DNA from: a virus
Direction: 5' to 3' (one strand)
Virus record (IMG/VR): IMGVR_UViG_3300003690_000533
Span: 1 to 20,232 of that record
Length of the DNA: 20,232 nucleotides
Shown: positions 13,654-19,392 of the stretch, in pieces
Numbering within the stretch: the stretch's first letter is position 1
Layout of the letters: each line of letters opens with the position of its first letter
Notes under the pieces: model-generated
What the model was told of the DNA's origin: nothing
Databases searched by the model: none
The model's input: the letters and a program-made list of their open reading frames with translations, nothing else
Made by a program: the position numbers and the translations under genes

Positions 13654-14069
13654 GGCTAGCACATGCGGTACAGAACGCGACGCTCGACGAGGTCGTTGTC
13701 GAACTGGTCGACGTTCGGAAGCGGATCAAGGCGATGGAGGAGGCCGAATACCTCCTGAGCCGTCAGGTAATCGAGGCGATGGAGGCTGACCAATCGGAGC
13801 GCATGAGGACGCCGGAGGGGGTGGTCACGATCACTCGGTCGGTAAGCTACGATGCCGCAATCCTCGCGGCTCTCCGCGAGATCACCGACCCGGCAGACCT
13901 GGACGGGATTTACTCGCCGGAGCGGGACGAGGTGCGGCGGGTGCCGGAGAAATGGAACATGGCGAGGGGGCGAAAGCTGCTCAAGCATAGTGGAGACCAT
14001 GCGGCGATTATAGAGGACGCGAAAATCTACGGACCGGCGAAGGTACAAATCGAGAAGGAGGGACGCTGA
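13650..14069 (+). CDS. Coiled-coil early protein, unknown function
   Basis: This 139-residue protein begins MRLAHAVQNATLDEVVVELV. The ATG at 13650 overlaps the previous stop and follows a CAGGAGG site, so the longer ORF from 13428 is not used. Residues about 12-45 (VVELVDVRKRIKAMEEAEYL, then LSRQVIEAMEA) form a probable coiled coil. The second half has strand-like EGVVTITRSVSYD and an ordered helical end (WNMARGRKLLKHSGDHAAII). The layout recalls small phage recombination-associated helpers, but I cannot place it in a named family. It is coupled by TGATG to an OB-fold-like protein, so involvement with DNA is plausible. Confidence 0.65.
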   Translation: MRLAHAVQNATLDEVVVELVDVRKRIKAMEEAEYLLSRQVIEAMEADQSERMRTPEGVVTITRSVSYDAAILAALREITDPADLDGIYSPERDEVRRVPEKWNMARGRKLLKHSGDHAAIIEDAKIYGPAKVQIEKEGR

Positions 14070-14878
14070 TGACTGTCAGCATTGTGGAGACAGAGGCGAC
14101 GATTCTTAGGGTGGAGAATGCCCGAGGCCGGGTCACTATTGAGGCCAACATCCCTGAGCTAGGGCAGTACCCGACTCGGTTCATCCGCTGGGCCGGGACG
14201 GGCAATGCCCCGGCAATTGGAAGCGAGGTTTGGGCGACGATGGAGCCGACTGTCCGACAGATGAGGTTCGTTAAGGATGGAACTTTTACGGGCGAGGCCA
14301 TCGACGGGGAGGAGAAACCGTGGCAGGTCAATTGGCAGATGACGGGCTCGCGGCCATTAGAGGGCGGGAACGGGACCGAGTCGGGCAATGCCACCGAAGC
14401 GGCCCAAAGGTCTCGCTCTGGGGCTGCAAGGGCCTCTGGTGGGGCCGCATGGATGGACCCAGCCCTCCGGTATCGCGTCGATACCATGACCATCAACGAC
14501 CGCGAGGCCGTCCGACAGGCTGTGGCGTTCGGAGCGGCAGAGGGTGGGAATATCATCGCGGACATCTCGACTCTGCTGGCGATGGCCGGGGAGCTTGCGG
14601 AGTGGTGGAACGCTCGGTTCCTGTCGCGCATCGGCGGGGACTCGCCTCTTGTCGCCCATGCCGAGAGTCTGGGCGCGGTGGTTGCGGAGGCACCGGAGCC
14701 GCCGTCTATCAAAAACGAGGCCGAGTTGAGGGAGTGGGTAGAGGGTCGCGAGTGGAGCCGGGAGGACGTGATCGGAGTGATCCGGTCGGCCGGGTACGAA
14801 TCGGCCAGTGAGTATCTGGCGGTGCCAGGGAATACGGCGTCGGGGCTGGCGTCTGTCCTCGGGGAGCACCTAGGATGA
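14069..14878 (+). CDS. Possible OB-fold DNA-binding protein
   Basis: This 269-residue protein starts at an ATG overlapping the previous stop. The first ~80 residues alternate as beta strands (ATILRVENARGRVTIEANIP, YPTRFIRWAGTG, GSEVWATMEPTVRQM), compatible with an OB fold as in single-strand-binding proteins. A glycine- and serine-rich linker (about 95-125) leads to a helical region (MDPALRYRVDTMTINDREAV and ISTLLAMAGELAEWWNARFL). A C-terminal helical part contains WSREDVIGVIRSAGYESASE. It sits just before the ATPase in the replication run. A single-strand-binding or replication accessory role is inferred from fold impression and context only. The C-terminus is not the acidic tail of classical SSB. 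Confidence 0.55.
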   Translation: MTVSIVETEATILRVENARGRVTIEANIPELGQYPTRFIRWAGTGNAPAIGSEVWATMEPTVRQMRFVKDGTFTGEAIDGEEKPWQVNWQMTGSRPLEGGNGTESGNATEAAQRSRSGAARASGGAAWMDPALRYRVDTMTINDREAVRQAVAFGAAEGGNIIADISTLLAMAGELAEWWNARFLSRIGGDSPLVAHAESLGAVVAEAPEPPSIKNEAELREWVEGREWSREDVIGVIRSAGYESASEYLAVPGNTASGLASVLGEHLG

Positions 14879-15156
14879 CGACGGCCCCGCTCCATTGTTC
14901 GGATGCGTACTGCGACCTGCACGACTACCGGATTAACACGCCGGGCATTTGTCTGCGGCAGGACGCGCTTCGGCGTTCGGTGGAGCTATCAACGCCTCGG
15001 TCGGCCTCTCATAACGAGGGGCTGGCCGGGGCGATCCTACGCCTGACGGAGATGCTGGAGGGGTGGCCGGAGCGACAGCCCCGTCCTAAGGCCACGCCCA
15101 GGGAGCCGGACAGACCGGCACGACGCGAGAGGCGTCAGGGAGGGACGCCGCTATGA
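14875..15156 (+). CDS. Small arginine-rich protein of unknown function
   Basis: This 93-residue protein is locked between two genes by four-base overlaps at each end. The N-terminus has cysteine-histidine content (LHCSDAYCDLHDYRINTPGI, then CLRQD) that could hold a metal. The middle is a short helix (GLAGAILRLTEMLEGW) and the end is a basic, proline-rich tail (RPKATPREPDRPARRERRQG). The tail could bind nucleic acid or the ATPase encoded next. No family recognised. Confidence 0.6.
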   Translation: MTTAPLHCSDAYCDLHDYRINTPGICLRQDALRRSVELSTPRSASHNEGLAGAILRLTEMLEGWPERQPRPKATPREPDRPARRERRQGGTPL

Positions 15157-16436
15157 TGGCACAGAGCCTTTCAACGCCGACGCTAGAGCGGCAGGGCACC
15201 GCTTACATGGTGACCTGGGCCGAGGGCGTGGTCGTCGAATGTCGACGCCTATACGAACACAGAGACCGCCACATTGAGGCCGTCGTCACAGTACGGGATA
15301 CGGCGGAGCTTAACGGCCCGCATCTCCTTGGGCCGATCCGGACCCACATCACCAAAACGTGGCGCGGGATCATCTCCGAGCTGGAGGCGATTTCGTCAAG
15401 GGACGACTGGCGGCAGCGGATGACCCAGGTGTCGTCCATGGTCACCGAGGCGTACCTGGCCGGGTCTCCGGCCATCGCGTTGGACGACGCTGAACCACCG
15501 GAGCCGAGTCGGGAGGTAATCTCCCGGATACTCTGGGAGGGGACGCCGTGCATCATTTACGGTGCGGGTGGAATAGGGAAATCCCTTGTCGGGCTAAACC
15601 TCATCCAGGGGTTACATTCCGGCTTCGCCGTGGCCGGTCTGGGGACGGTGCAACAGAACGCGCTCTGGCTAGATTGGGAGACTACCCGAAACCTGGCCTA
15701 CTGGCGGAACTCGGAGATACTCCGAGGCCGCGGGATCGAACCGGGGCGATGGCCTGATCCCGAGAGACCGGAAAGCCCACGGGGGCGGATGGTTTTCTAC
15801 CGGGAGATGGTCGGGAGCTTGAGCGACAACGTCGAGACGGTAGCCGACGAGATCGAGGCGTATAACATCGGGACCATCCTGGTGGACAGCGCGATTCCGG
15901 CGTGCGGAGGGGAGGCCGAGGCGACCAAGCCGACCCAGGACTTCTTCACGGCTCTAAGGGCGATCAAGCCGGCCGACCGCGACCTGTCGACGCTGATCAT
16001 CGCGCACGTGACGAAGGAGGCGACAGGTAGCAAGGCCAACGCCACGCCCTTCGGATCAACGGTATGGAAGGACCGGGCGAGAGACACTTTTGAACTGAAG
16101 GCGTCCCAACTGAGGAACGCCGCCTATAGCGACTTCGCCCTCCATCACAGGAAGTCCAATATGGGGCCGCTGCACGACCCGTTGGGCTTCCGTCTGACCT
16201 GGGCTGACGGCTGCACCATCGAGGCCTTGGACATCAAAGAAAATGCGGAGTTGGTGGCGGGTCTGCCCATCGCCGAGAGGGCGAGGATCGCTATCGGCGA
16301 GAACGGTGCGATGACAACGGAGGAGCTGGCCGAACTTCTGGACTCGCCACGGTCAACGGTCGCGTCGGCCCTGTCGCGAGATCATCGATTGGCTCCTCAG
16401 AACGGCCGCTGGGAGCCGTCGGGCACAGACTGGTGA
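15153..16436 (+). CDS. RecA/RepA-like P-loop ATPase (AAA_25 type)
   Basis: This 427-residue protein carries a Walker A motif GAGGIGKS at residues 137-144, preceded by WEGTPCIIY. A Walker B-like strand TILVDS ends at about residue 246, and an LIIAHVTKEA motif lies near 281-290. That order is typical of RepA/RecA-superfamily hexameric helicases and ATPases (AAA_25) in phages. The first ~110 residues form a separate domain. The last ~60 (AMTTEELAELLDSPRSTVAS and onward) form a winged-helix-like DNA-binding domain. It starts at an ATG overlapping the previous stop and ends overlapping the next gene. It is likely the replicative helicase or a recombination ATPase of the phage; the ATPase fold is secure and the precise job is inferred. 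Confidence 0.85.
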   Translation: MMAQSLSTPTLERQGTAYMVTWAEGVVVECRRLYEHRDRHIEAVVTVRDTAELNGPHLLGPIRTHITKTWRGIISELEAISSRDDWRQRMTQVSSMVTEAYLAGSPAIALDDAEPPEPSREVISRILWEGTPCIIYGAGGIGKSLVGLNLIQGLHSGFAVAGLGTVQQNALWLDWETTRNLAYWRNSEILRGRGIEPGRWPDPERPESPRGRMVFYREMVGSLSDNVETVADEIEAYNIGTILVDSAIPACGGEAEATKPTQDFFTALRAIKPADRDLSTLIIAHVTKEATGSKANATPFGSTVWKDRARDTFELKASQLRNAAYSDFALHHRKSNMGPLHDPLGFRLTWADGCTIEALDIKENAELVAGLPIAERARIAIGENGAMTTEELAELLDSPRSTVASALSRDHRLAPQNGRWEPSGTDW

Positions 16437-17461
16437 GGGAGCTATACAGGCGGGCACTACAGGCGTTCGGAGCGCGGATAATCTCAGAGAGGAGCGAGAC
16501 ATTGGCTACAAAAACGGACACGACCACAGGCACGGAGTGGGAAGATCAGGGACGATGCCGGGAGACGTTACCGTTTCCGAGGCGCATACACATGTGCGGG
16601 GCGGGGTGTTATTGGATCGCGGCCCCGATCAATAAACAGATGACGTCGAGGACTGTCCGGATCACGCCGGAGATTGCGGTGCAATGGCTGAAACGCAACG
16701 AAGCCAACCGGCCTTTCACGCGAGGAAATGCCCGTGCGCTCGCGGCTGAGATGGAACGGGGCTATTGGCAGGAAAACGGGGAATCAATCGTATTCGACAC
16801 GAACGGCATATTGATTGACGGCCAGCACCGCCTCCAAGCCGTCCTCAACTCCGGCTACGAGTACCTCGTCCCGGTGATCACGGGCGTTCAAGCAGCGGCG
16901 AGGCCGACGGTAGATACCGGCGTGAAACGCAGCGCGGCGAATAACCTTCAGATGGCGGATGAGCAGAACGCCTCCCTCCTGGCGGCAACGCTGCTGCTGT
17001 GGCGTGGGTATGAGGCCCGTAACGCTAGGATGATGACCCACCCGGCCTCGGTCGCGCCGGAGGATCGTGTCAGCATCCCTCGGATTCTTGAACACCTTAA
17101 AGAGTGGCCGGGGCTGCGGGAGGCGGCGCGGGAATCTCTCGCCCTCCGCCCGCCAGGCCGGGGCCGGTCGCTCGTCCCTTCGTCCGAGGCCGCCATGATC
17201 TGGTTCGCCATCGTTCAATCCGGGGCCAGTAAAGAACGGGCGAATCAGTTCCTGGGCTCCGTCCTAACGGGCTATAACCTGCCAGAGGACAGCCCCATTA
17301 TCGGGCTCCGGCGTCGGCTGATCGACATCATGGGGATAGGGTATCGGATGGATAAAAGAGAGCGGATCGCCCTCGTCCTGAAAACCTGGCAACTATGGTC
17401 AACCGGCAAATCCCGGAAGGTCATCAGGTGGGAGCCGACCGAGCCTTTCCCGTTCCTATGA
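16433..17461 (+). CDS. ParB-like phage protein
   Basis: This is a 342-residue protein if it starts at GTG 16433, which overlaps the previous stop by four bases. A TTG at 16502 is an alternative, with a better AGAGGAG site seven bases upstream, and would remove 23 residues. The central motif FDTNGILIDGQHRLQAVLNS (DGQHRL at 129-134) is the ParB/sulfiredoxin-like core. It is preceded by NRPFTRGNARALAAEMERGY and followed by TVDTGVKRSAANNL, an arrangement frequent in phage proteins of this superfamily. An N-terminal segment has three cysteines (RCRETLPFPRRIHMCGAGCY). The C-terminal 160 residues are helical. ParB-like folds in phages can bind or cut DNA or use CTP; which applies here is unknown. 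Confidence 0.8.
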   Translation: MRELYRRALQAFGARIISERSETLATKTDTTTGTEWEDQGRCRETLPFPRRIHMCGAGCYWIAAPINKQMTSRTVRITPEIAVQWLKRNEANRPFTRGNARALAAEMERGYWQENGESIVFDTNGILIDGQHRLQAVLNSGYEYLVPVITGVQAAARPTVDTGVKRSAANNLQMADEQNASLLAATLLLWRGYEARNARMMTHPASVAPEDRVSIPRILEHLKEWPGLREAARESLALRPPGRGRSLVPSSEAAMIWFAIVQSGASKERANQFLGSVLTGYNLPEDSPIIGLRRRLIDIMGIGYRMDKRERIALVLKTWQLWSTGKSRKVIRWEPTEPFPFL

Positions 17462-17570
17462 TAGCGGGGCGCATTACCGGCATGTAGGGGTTAGGGGCCG
17501 GGGCGGTCTTAACACGCCGCTCCGGCGATCCTCGCACGGTCTATAGGTATTTATGGGAGGCGGTAACATT

Positions 17571-17945
17571 ATGCACCAGCAGGCCAGTTTCGACTGGGTG
17601 GCAGAGGGTAGGCTGGAGACAAAGTTCTGGGAGTTCCATGTGCAGCATCCGAAGGTATACCGGACGCTTCTATACTTCGCCCGGCAATGGCGGAAAAAGC
17701 GCGGGCCGGACGCCGTCTGCGGGATCGGTGCCTTGTACGAGCGGGCGCGGTGGGAGATGTGGTTCCAGAGTCTAGACGATAATCCGCCGCCGAAGCTGTC
17801 CAATAATCACCGGGCATTCTACGCGAGGCTGATTATGGAACGGAACCCGGACCTCGCCGGAATCTTCCGGCTGAAGCGGCAGAGAGTACAGGCCACGTTC
17901 GGCCCAGATAATCAGACTCTCGATCCTAACGAACACCTGGAATGA
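17571..17945 (+). CDS. Small phage protein with HP-VY / NNN-YARLIM pattern
   Basis: This 124-residue protein begins MHQQASFDWVAEGRLETKFW. The ATG at 17571 is favoured over 17553 because GGGAGG lies between them at a usable distance. The core reads EFHVQHPKVYRTLLYFARQW, IGALYERARWEMWF and KLSNNHRAFYARLIMERNPD, ending IFRLKRQR. I recognise this combination from small phage proteins often encoded near resolvase or replication genes. No activity is established to my knowledge. It stands apart from the coupled run, with its own ribosome site, and is followed at once by a strong terminator, so it is the last gene of this transcript. Confidence 0.72.
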   Translation: MHQQASFDWVAEGRLETKFWEFHVQHPKVYRTLLYFARQWRKKRGPDAVCGIGALYERARWEMWFQSLDDNPPPKLSNNHRAFYARLIMERNPDLAGIFRLKRQRVQATFGPDNQTLDPNEHLE

Positions 17946-17966
17946 ATGCGATATCTACGGCAAATC

Positions 17967-18014
17967 AAGCCCCGTCTGGACTCTCAAGCCGAGGGTCTGG
18001 GCGGGGCTTTTTTT
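17967..18014 (+). terminator. Strong two-part intrinsic terminator
   Basis: AAGCCCCG (17967-17974) pairs with CGGGGCTT (18002-18009). Inside, GACTCTC pairs with GAGGGTC, including one wobble, around AAGCC. The T run covers 18008-18014. It ends the early transcript 20-odd bases after the gene at 17571 and is the most convincing terminator in the window. Confidence 0.92.
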
Positions 18015-18031
18015 GTGGTTACGGGGCAGGA

Positions 18032-18058
18032 GGTTTTGAGGGTTTTGATGGTTTTGAT
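18032..18058. repeat. Three tandem 9-bp repeats
   Basis: GGTTTTGAG (18032-18040), GGTTTTGAT (18041-18049) and GGTTTTGAT (18050-18058) follow one another with no gap, and a partial AGGTTTT follows at 18062. They lie between a terminator and an operator-like region, like short iterons or regulator sites. They contain TTGATT-type boxes that could serve as a weak -35, with CATAAT (18075-18080) at short 15-bp spacing. Confidence 0.6.
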
Positions 18059-18089
18059 TCTAGGTTTTCCGATACATAATCGCCCTGAT

Positions 18090-18124
18090 CCGTTGCGCCG
18101 CAATTGCGGGCCGTTGCGCCGCAA
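18090..18124. promoter_or_regulatory. Twin palindromes, operator-like
   Basis: CCGTTGCGCCGCAA occurs twice (18090-18103 and 18111-18124), and each copy contains the palindrome TTGCG-C-CGCAA. The copies are 21 bp apart, two helical turns. A further perfect palindrome, CGCAATTGCG (18099-18108), overlaps the first copy, giving five half-sites. This is the expected shape of a cooperative repressor operator upstream of the RusA-like gene. Confidence 0.65.
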
Positions 18125-18165
18125 CAGCTACGATCCCCCTCGCGCGCGGGGAGTCTAGTACTGAC

Positions 18166-18303
18166 TATATAAGACTGAGACTTAGCCCTGAGTCACGTAA
18201 GAGACGAAGGGCTAAGAGACTAAGACTGAGAGACTAGACTAGACTGACGCCCACTCGCCCTAATGGGCTCACTGGCGTCAAGCTCAAAACAGAGAAGGAG
18301 ATT
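18166..18303 (+). promoter_or_regulatory. AGACT-repeat leader with two strong hairpins
   Basis: After an AT-rich TATATAAG (18166-18173; possible -10, no good -35), the sequence is rich in AGACT and AGACTNAG repeats up to 18245. CTTAGCCCT (18181-18189) pairs exactly with AGGGCTAAG (18208-18216). TGACGCC (18245-18251) pairs with GGCGTCA (18274-18280), with an inner GCCC/GGGC stem. The ribosome site AGAAGGAG follows. It looks like a structured 5' leader for the gene at 18304. Confidence 0.55.
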
Positions 18304-18684
18304 ATGGACTCACTGACAATCGAGATTGTCCCGGACTCTAGACTGTCCAAGAATGGCCTGCGGAAATCGAATTGGCGGACGTCCCAGGCCCTTATGAAAC
18401 AGGCCCGAGAAGACGCCTACATGCTCGGCCTGGCTGAGATGGAGGATGACTGGCAGACGCCCGAGAAGGCCACCGTCCAGATCACACAATACTTTGCGCG
18501 TCGCCCCCTGGATTTTGACGGTTTGGCGTGTATCGTCGCACCGACGCTGGATGGACTTGTGGATGCAGGCGTTCTTGAAGACGATGACCCAGGTCATATC
18601 GTCGGGTATACTCTGGGCCATGTGAAGGTGGCGACGATGCCCGAGAACCGCGTGACGATCACCGTGACGCCTGTCAGCGAATAG
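18304..18684 (+). CDS. rusA: RusA-like Holliday junction resolvase
   Basis: This 126-residue protein starts at an ATG with AGAAGGAG upstream. RusA dimers cut four-way DNA junctions made in recombination or before packaging. The usual motif is D-x-D-N followed by a conserved lysine and a second acidic patch. Here D70-F-D72-G leads into VAPTLDGLVDAGVLEDDDPG, with acidic residues at 83 and 93-95. The N-terminal strand (LTIEIVPDSRLSKNGLRKSN) also fits, and the length is close to the family norm of about 120. Oddly, the Asn of DxDN is Gly and the expected Lys is not seen. It is probably active or recently diverged. The fold assignment is strong; catalysis should be treated with some caution. Confidence 0.82.
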   Translation: MDSLTIEIVPDSRLSKNGLRKSNWRTSQALMKQAREDAYMLGLAEMEDDWQTPEKATVQITQYFARRPLDFDGLACIVAPTLDGLVDAGVLEDDDPGHIVGYTLGHVKVATMPENRVTITVTPVSE

Positions 18685-18695
18685 GAGGAGCAGTC

Positions 18696-18884
18696 ATGGA
18701 AACCGTTCGACATTCTGGGGCTGGATACCCGATCCCTAGATTCGGCACCGCCCCCCCATTGATGACCAAGGAGGAGTATGCGAACCGCCGCCCGCTAAAC
18801 CTGGGGCATAACAGGCCAGCGAGTGAGGCAGATTATCATCCAAGAACTGAGGAGTCGAAAGTCGAAGGCGTTCCGGTGCGTTAG
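18696..18884 (+). CDS. 62-residue small protein
   Basis: This begins METVRHSGAGYPIPRFGTAP and has a very good AGGAGGAG site before its ATG, eleven bases after the RusA-like stop. The composition is proline- and charge-rich, probably with little stable structure (LMTKEEYANRRPLNLGHNRP). Its last 62 bases overlap the next ORF in another frame, which is longer than typical here. One of the two ends or starts may therefore be wrong. Function unknown. Confidence 0.5.
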   Translation: METVRHSGAGYPIPRFGTAPPLMTKEEYANRRPLNLGHNRPASEADYHPRTEESKVEGVPVR

Positions 18885-19101
18885 GTGCGGGGCCTCGGAG
18901 GAGGCACTGCCCACGGGTACCACCGACGTTATGGGCGGCACTCATTTTGTCTACACTACGCCGCCGGGGTGGTGGAGCATTACCACCGAGACCGGGATGG
19001 TAACGTTCTGCGCTGGCGAGGACGTGGGCATAGTGACCGCCGAGATCATAGACGGCCTGAACAATATGGAGGTGCAGCCGTGCAGATCAGAGACCGGATA
19101 A
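18823..19101 (+). CDS. Zinc-ribbon-like small protein
   Basis: This 92-residue protein from GTG 18823 has FRCVRCGASEEALPTG near its N-terminus, a CxxC pair, and a later cysteine in GWWSITTETGMVTFCAGED. CxxC...LP.GW....C is a common layout of small phage zinc-ribbon proteins. No start codon lies closer to the FRCVRC motif, so the overlap with the previous gene seems real. The ribosome site is weak. It overlaps the next gene by 22 bases. The role is unknown, perhaps protein or nucleic-acid binding. Confidence 0.6.
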   Translation: MRQIIIQELRSRKSKAFRCVRCGASEEALPTGTTDVMGGTHFVYTTPPGWWSITTETGMVTFCAGEDVGIVTAEIIDGLNNMEVQPCRSETG

Positions 19102-19355
19102 CGGCCCAGTGCGATGAGTGCGCGGGCAGCATAGATATTAGCAAGGGATACAATCCGATATGCGGGAAGCTCTTGGGTGGCGAGCCTCCCGCATCGCGGG
19201 TATGGGTGGGCAATAAATTCCATTCGATGGGGGCCACCTTCGCCTGCGCTGATTTGATCTGCCCTGATTGCAGACGGGACGACACCGTGCGGCGATATTC
19301 GCGGGAGACTGGGCAGCCTCTGGGCTTTGGTAAGTGGCGACGGATGCACGAATAA
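19080..19355 (+). CDS. Cysteine-rich small protein (zinc-binding)
   Basis: This 91-residue protein starts at GTG 19080 with GGAGGT seven bases upstream, which excludes the longer ORF from 18885. Cysteines occur as AQCDECAGSIDISKGYNPIC and later FACADLICPDC, so a two-part zinc-binding fold is likely. The first seven codons (MQIRDRI) are identical to those of the next gene, on a 19-base exact repeat. The C-terminus is basic (GQPLGFGKWRRMHE). Function unknown. Its neighbours are a second zinc-ribbon-like gene and the ParB-methyltransferase, which suggests a DNA-related task. Confidence 0.7.
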   Translation: MQIRDRITAQCDECAGSIDISKGYNPICGKLLGGEPPASRVWVGNKFHSMGATFACADLICPDCRRDDTVRRYSRETGQPLGFGKWRRMHE

Positions 19356-19392
19356 TCCATAGGAGCCAGACGATGCAGATCAGAGACCGGAT
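19081..19392 (+). repeat. 19-bp direct repeat at two gene starts
   Basis: TGCAGATCAGAGACCGGAT occurs at 19081-19099 and 19374-19392. Both copies begin at the second base of a start codon (GTG and ATG), so both proteins begin MQIRDRI. The spacing is 293 bases. It probably marks a local duplication or recombination that reused a start region. Confidence 0.8.

Noticed and set aside
17946-18158. 70-codon ORF directly after the gene at 17571
   Set aside because: It runs through the strong terminator, the 9-mer repeats and the palindromes, and has no ribosome site.
18885-19355. Longer version of the cysteine-rich protein starting at 18885
   Set aside because: The first 65 residues are an out-of-frame reading of the zinc-ribbon gene. 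The GTG at 19080 has a clear GGAGGT site and gives a sensible protein.
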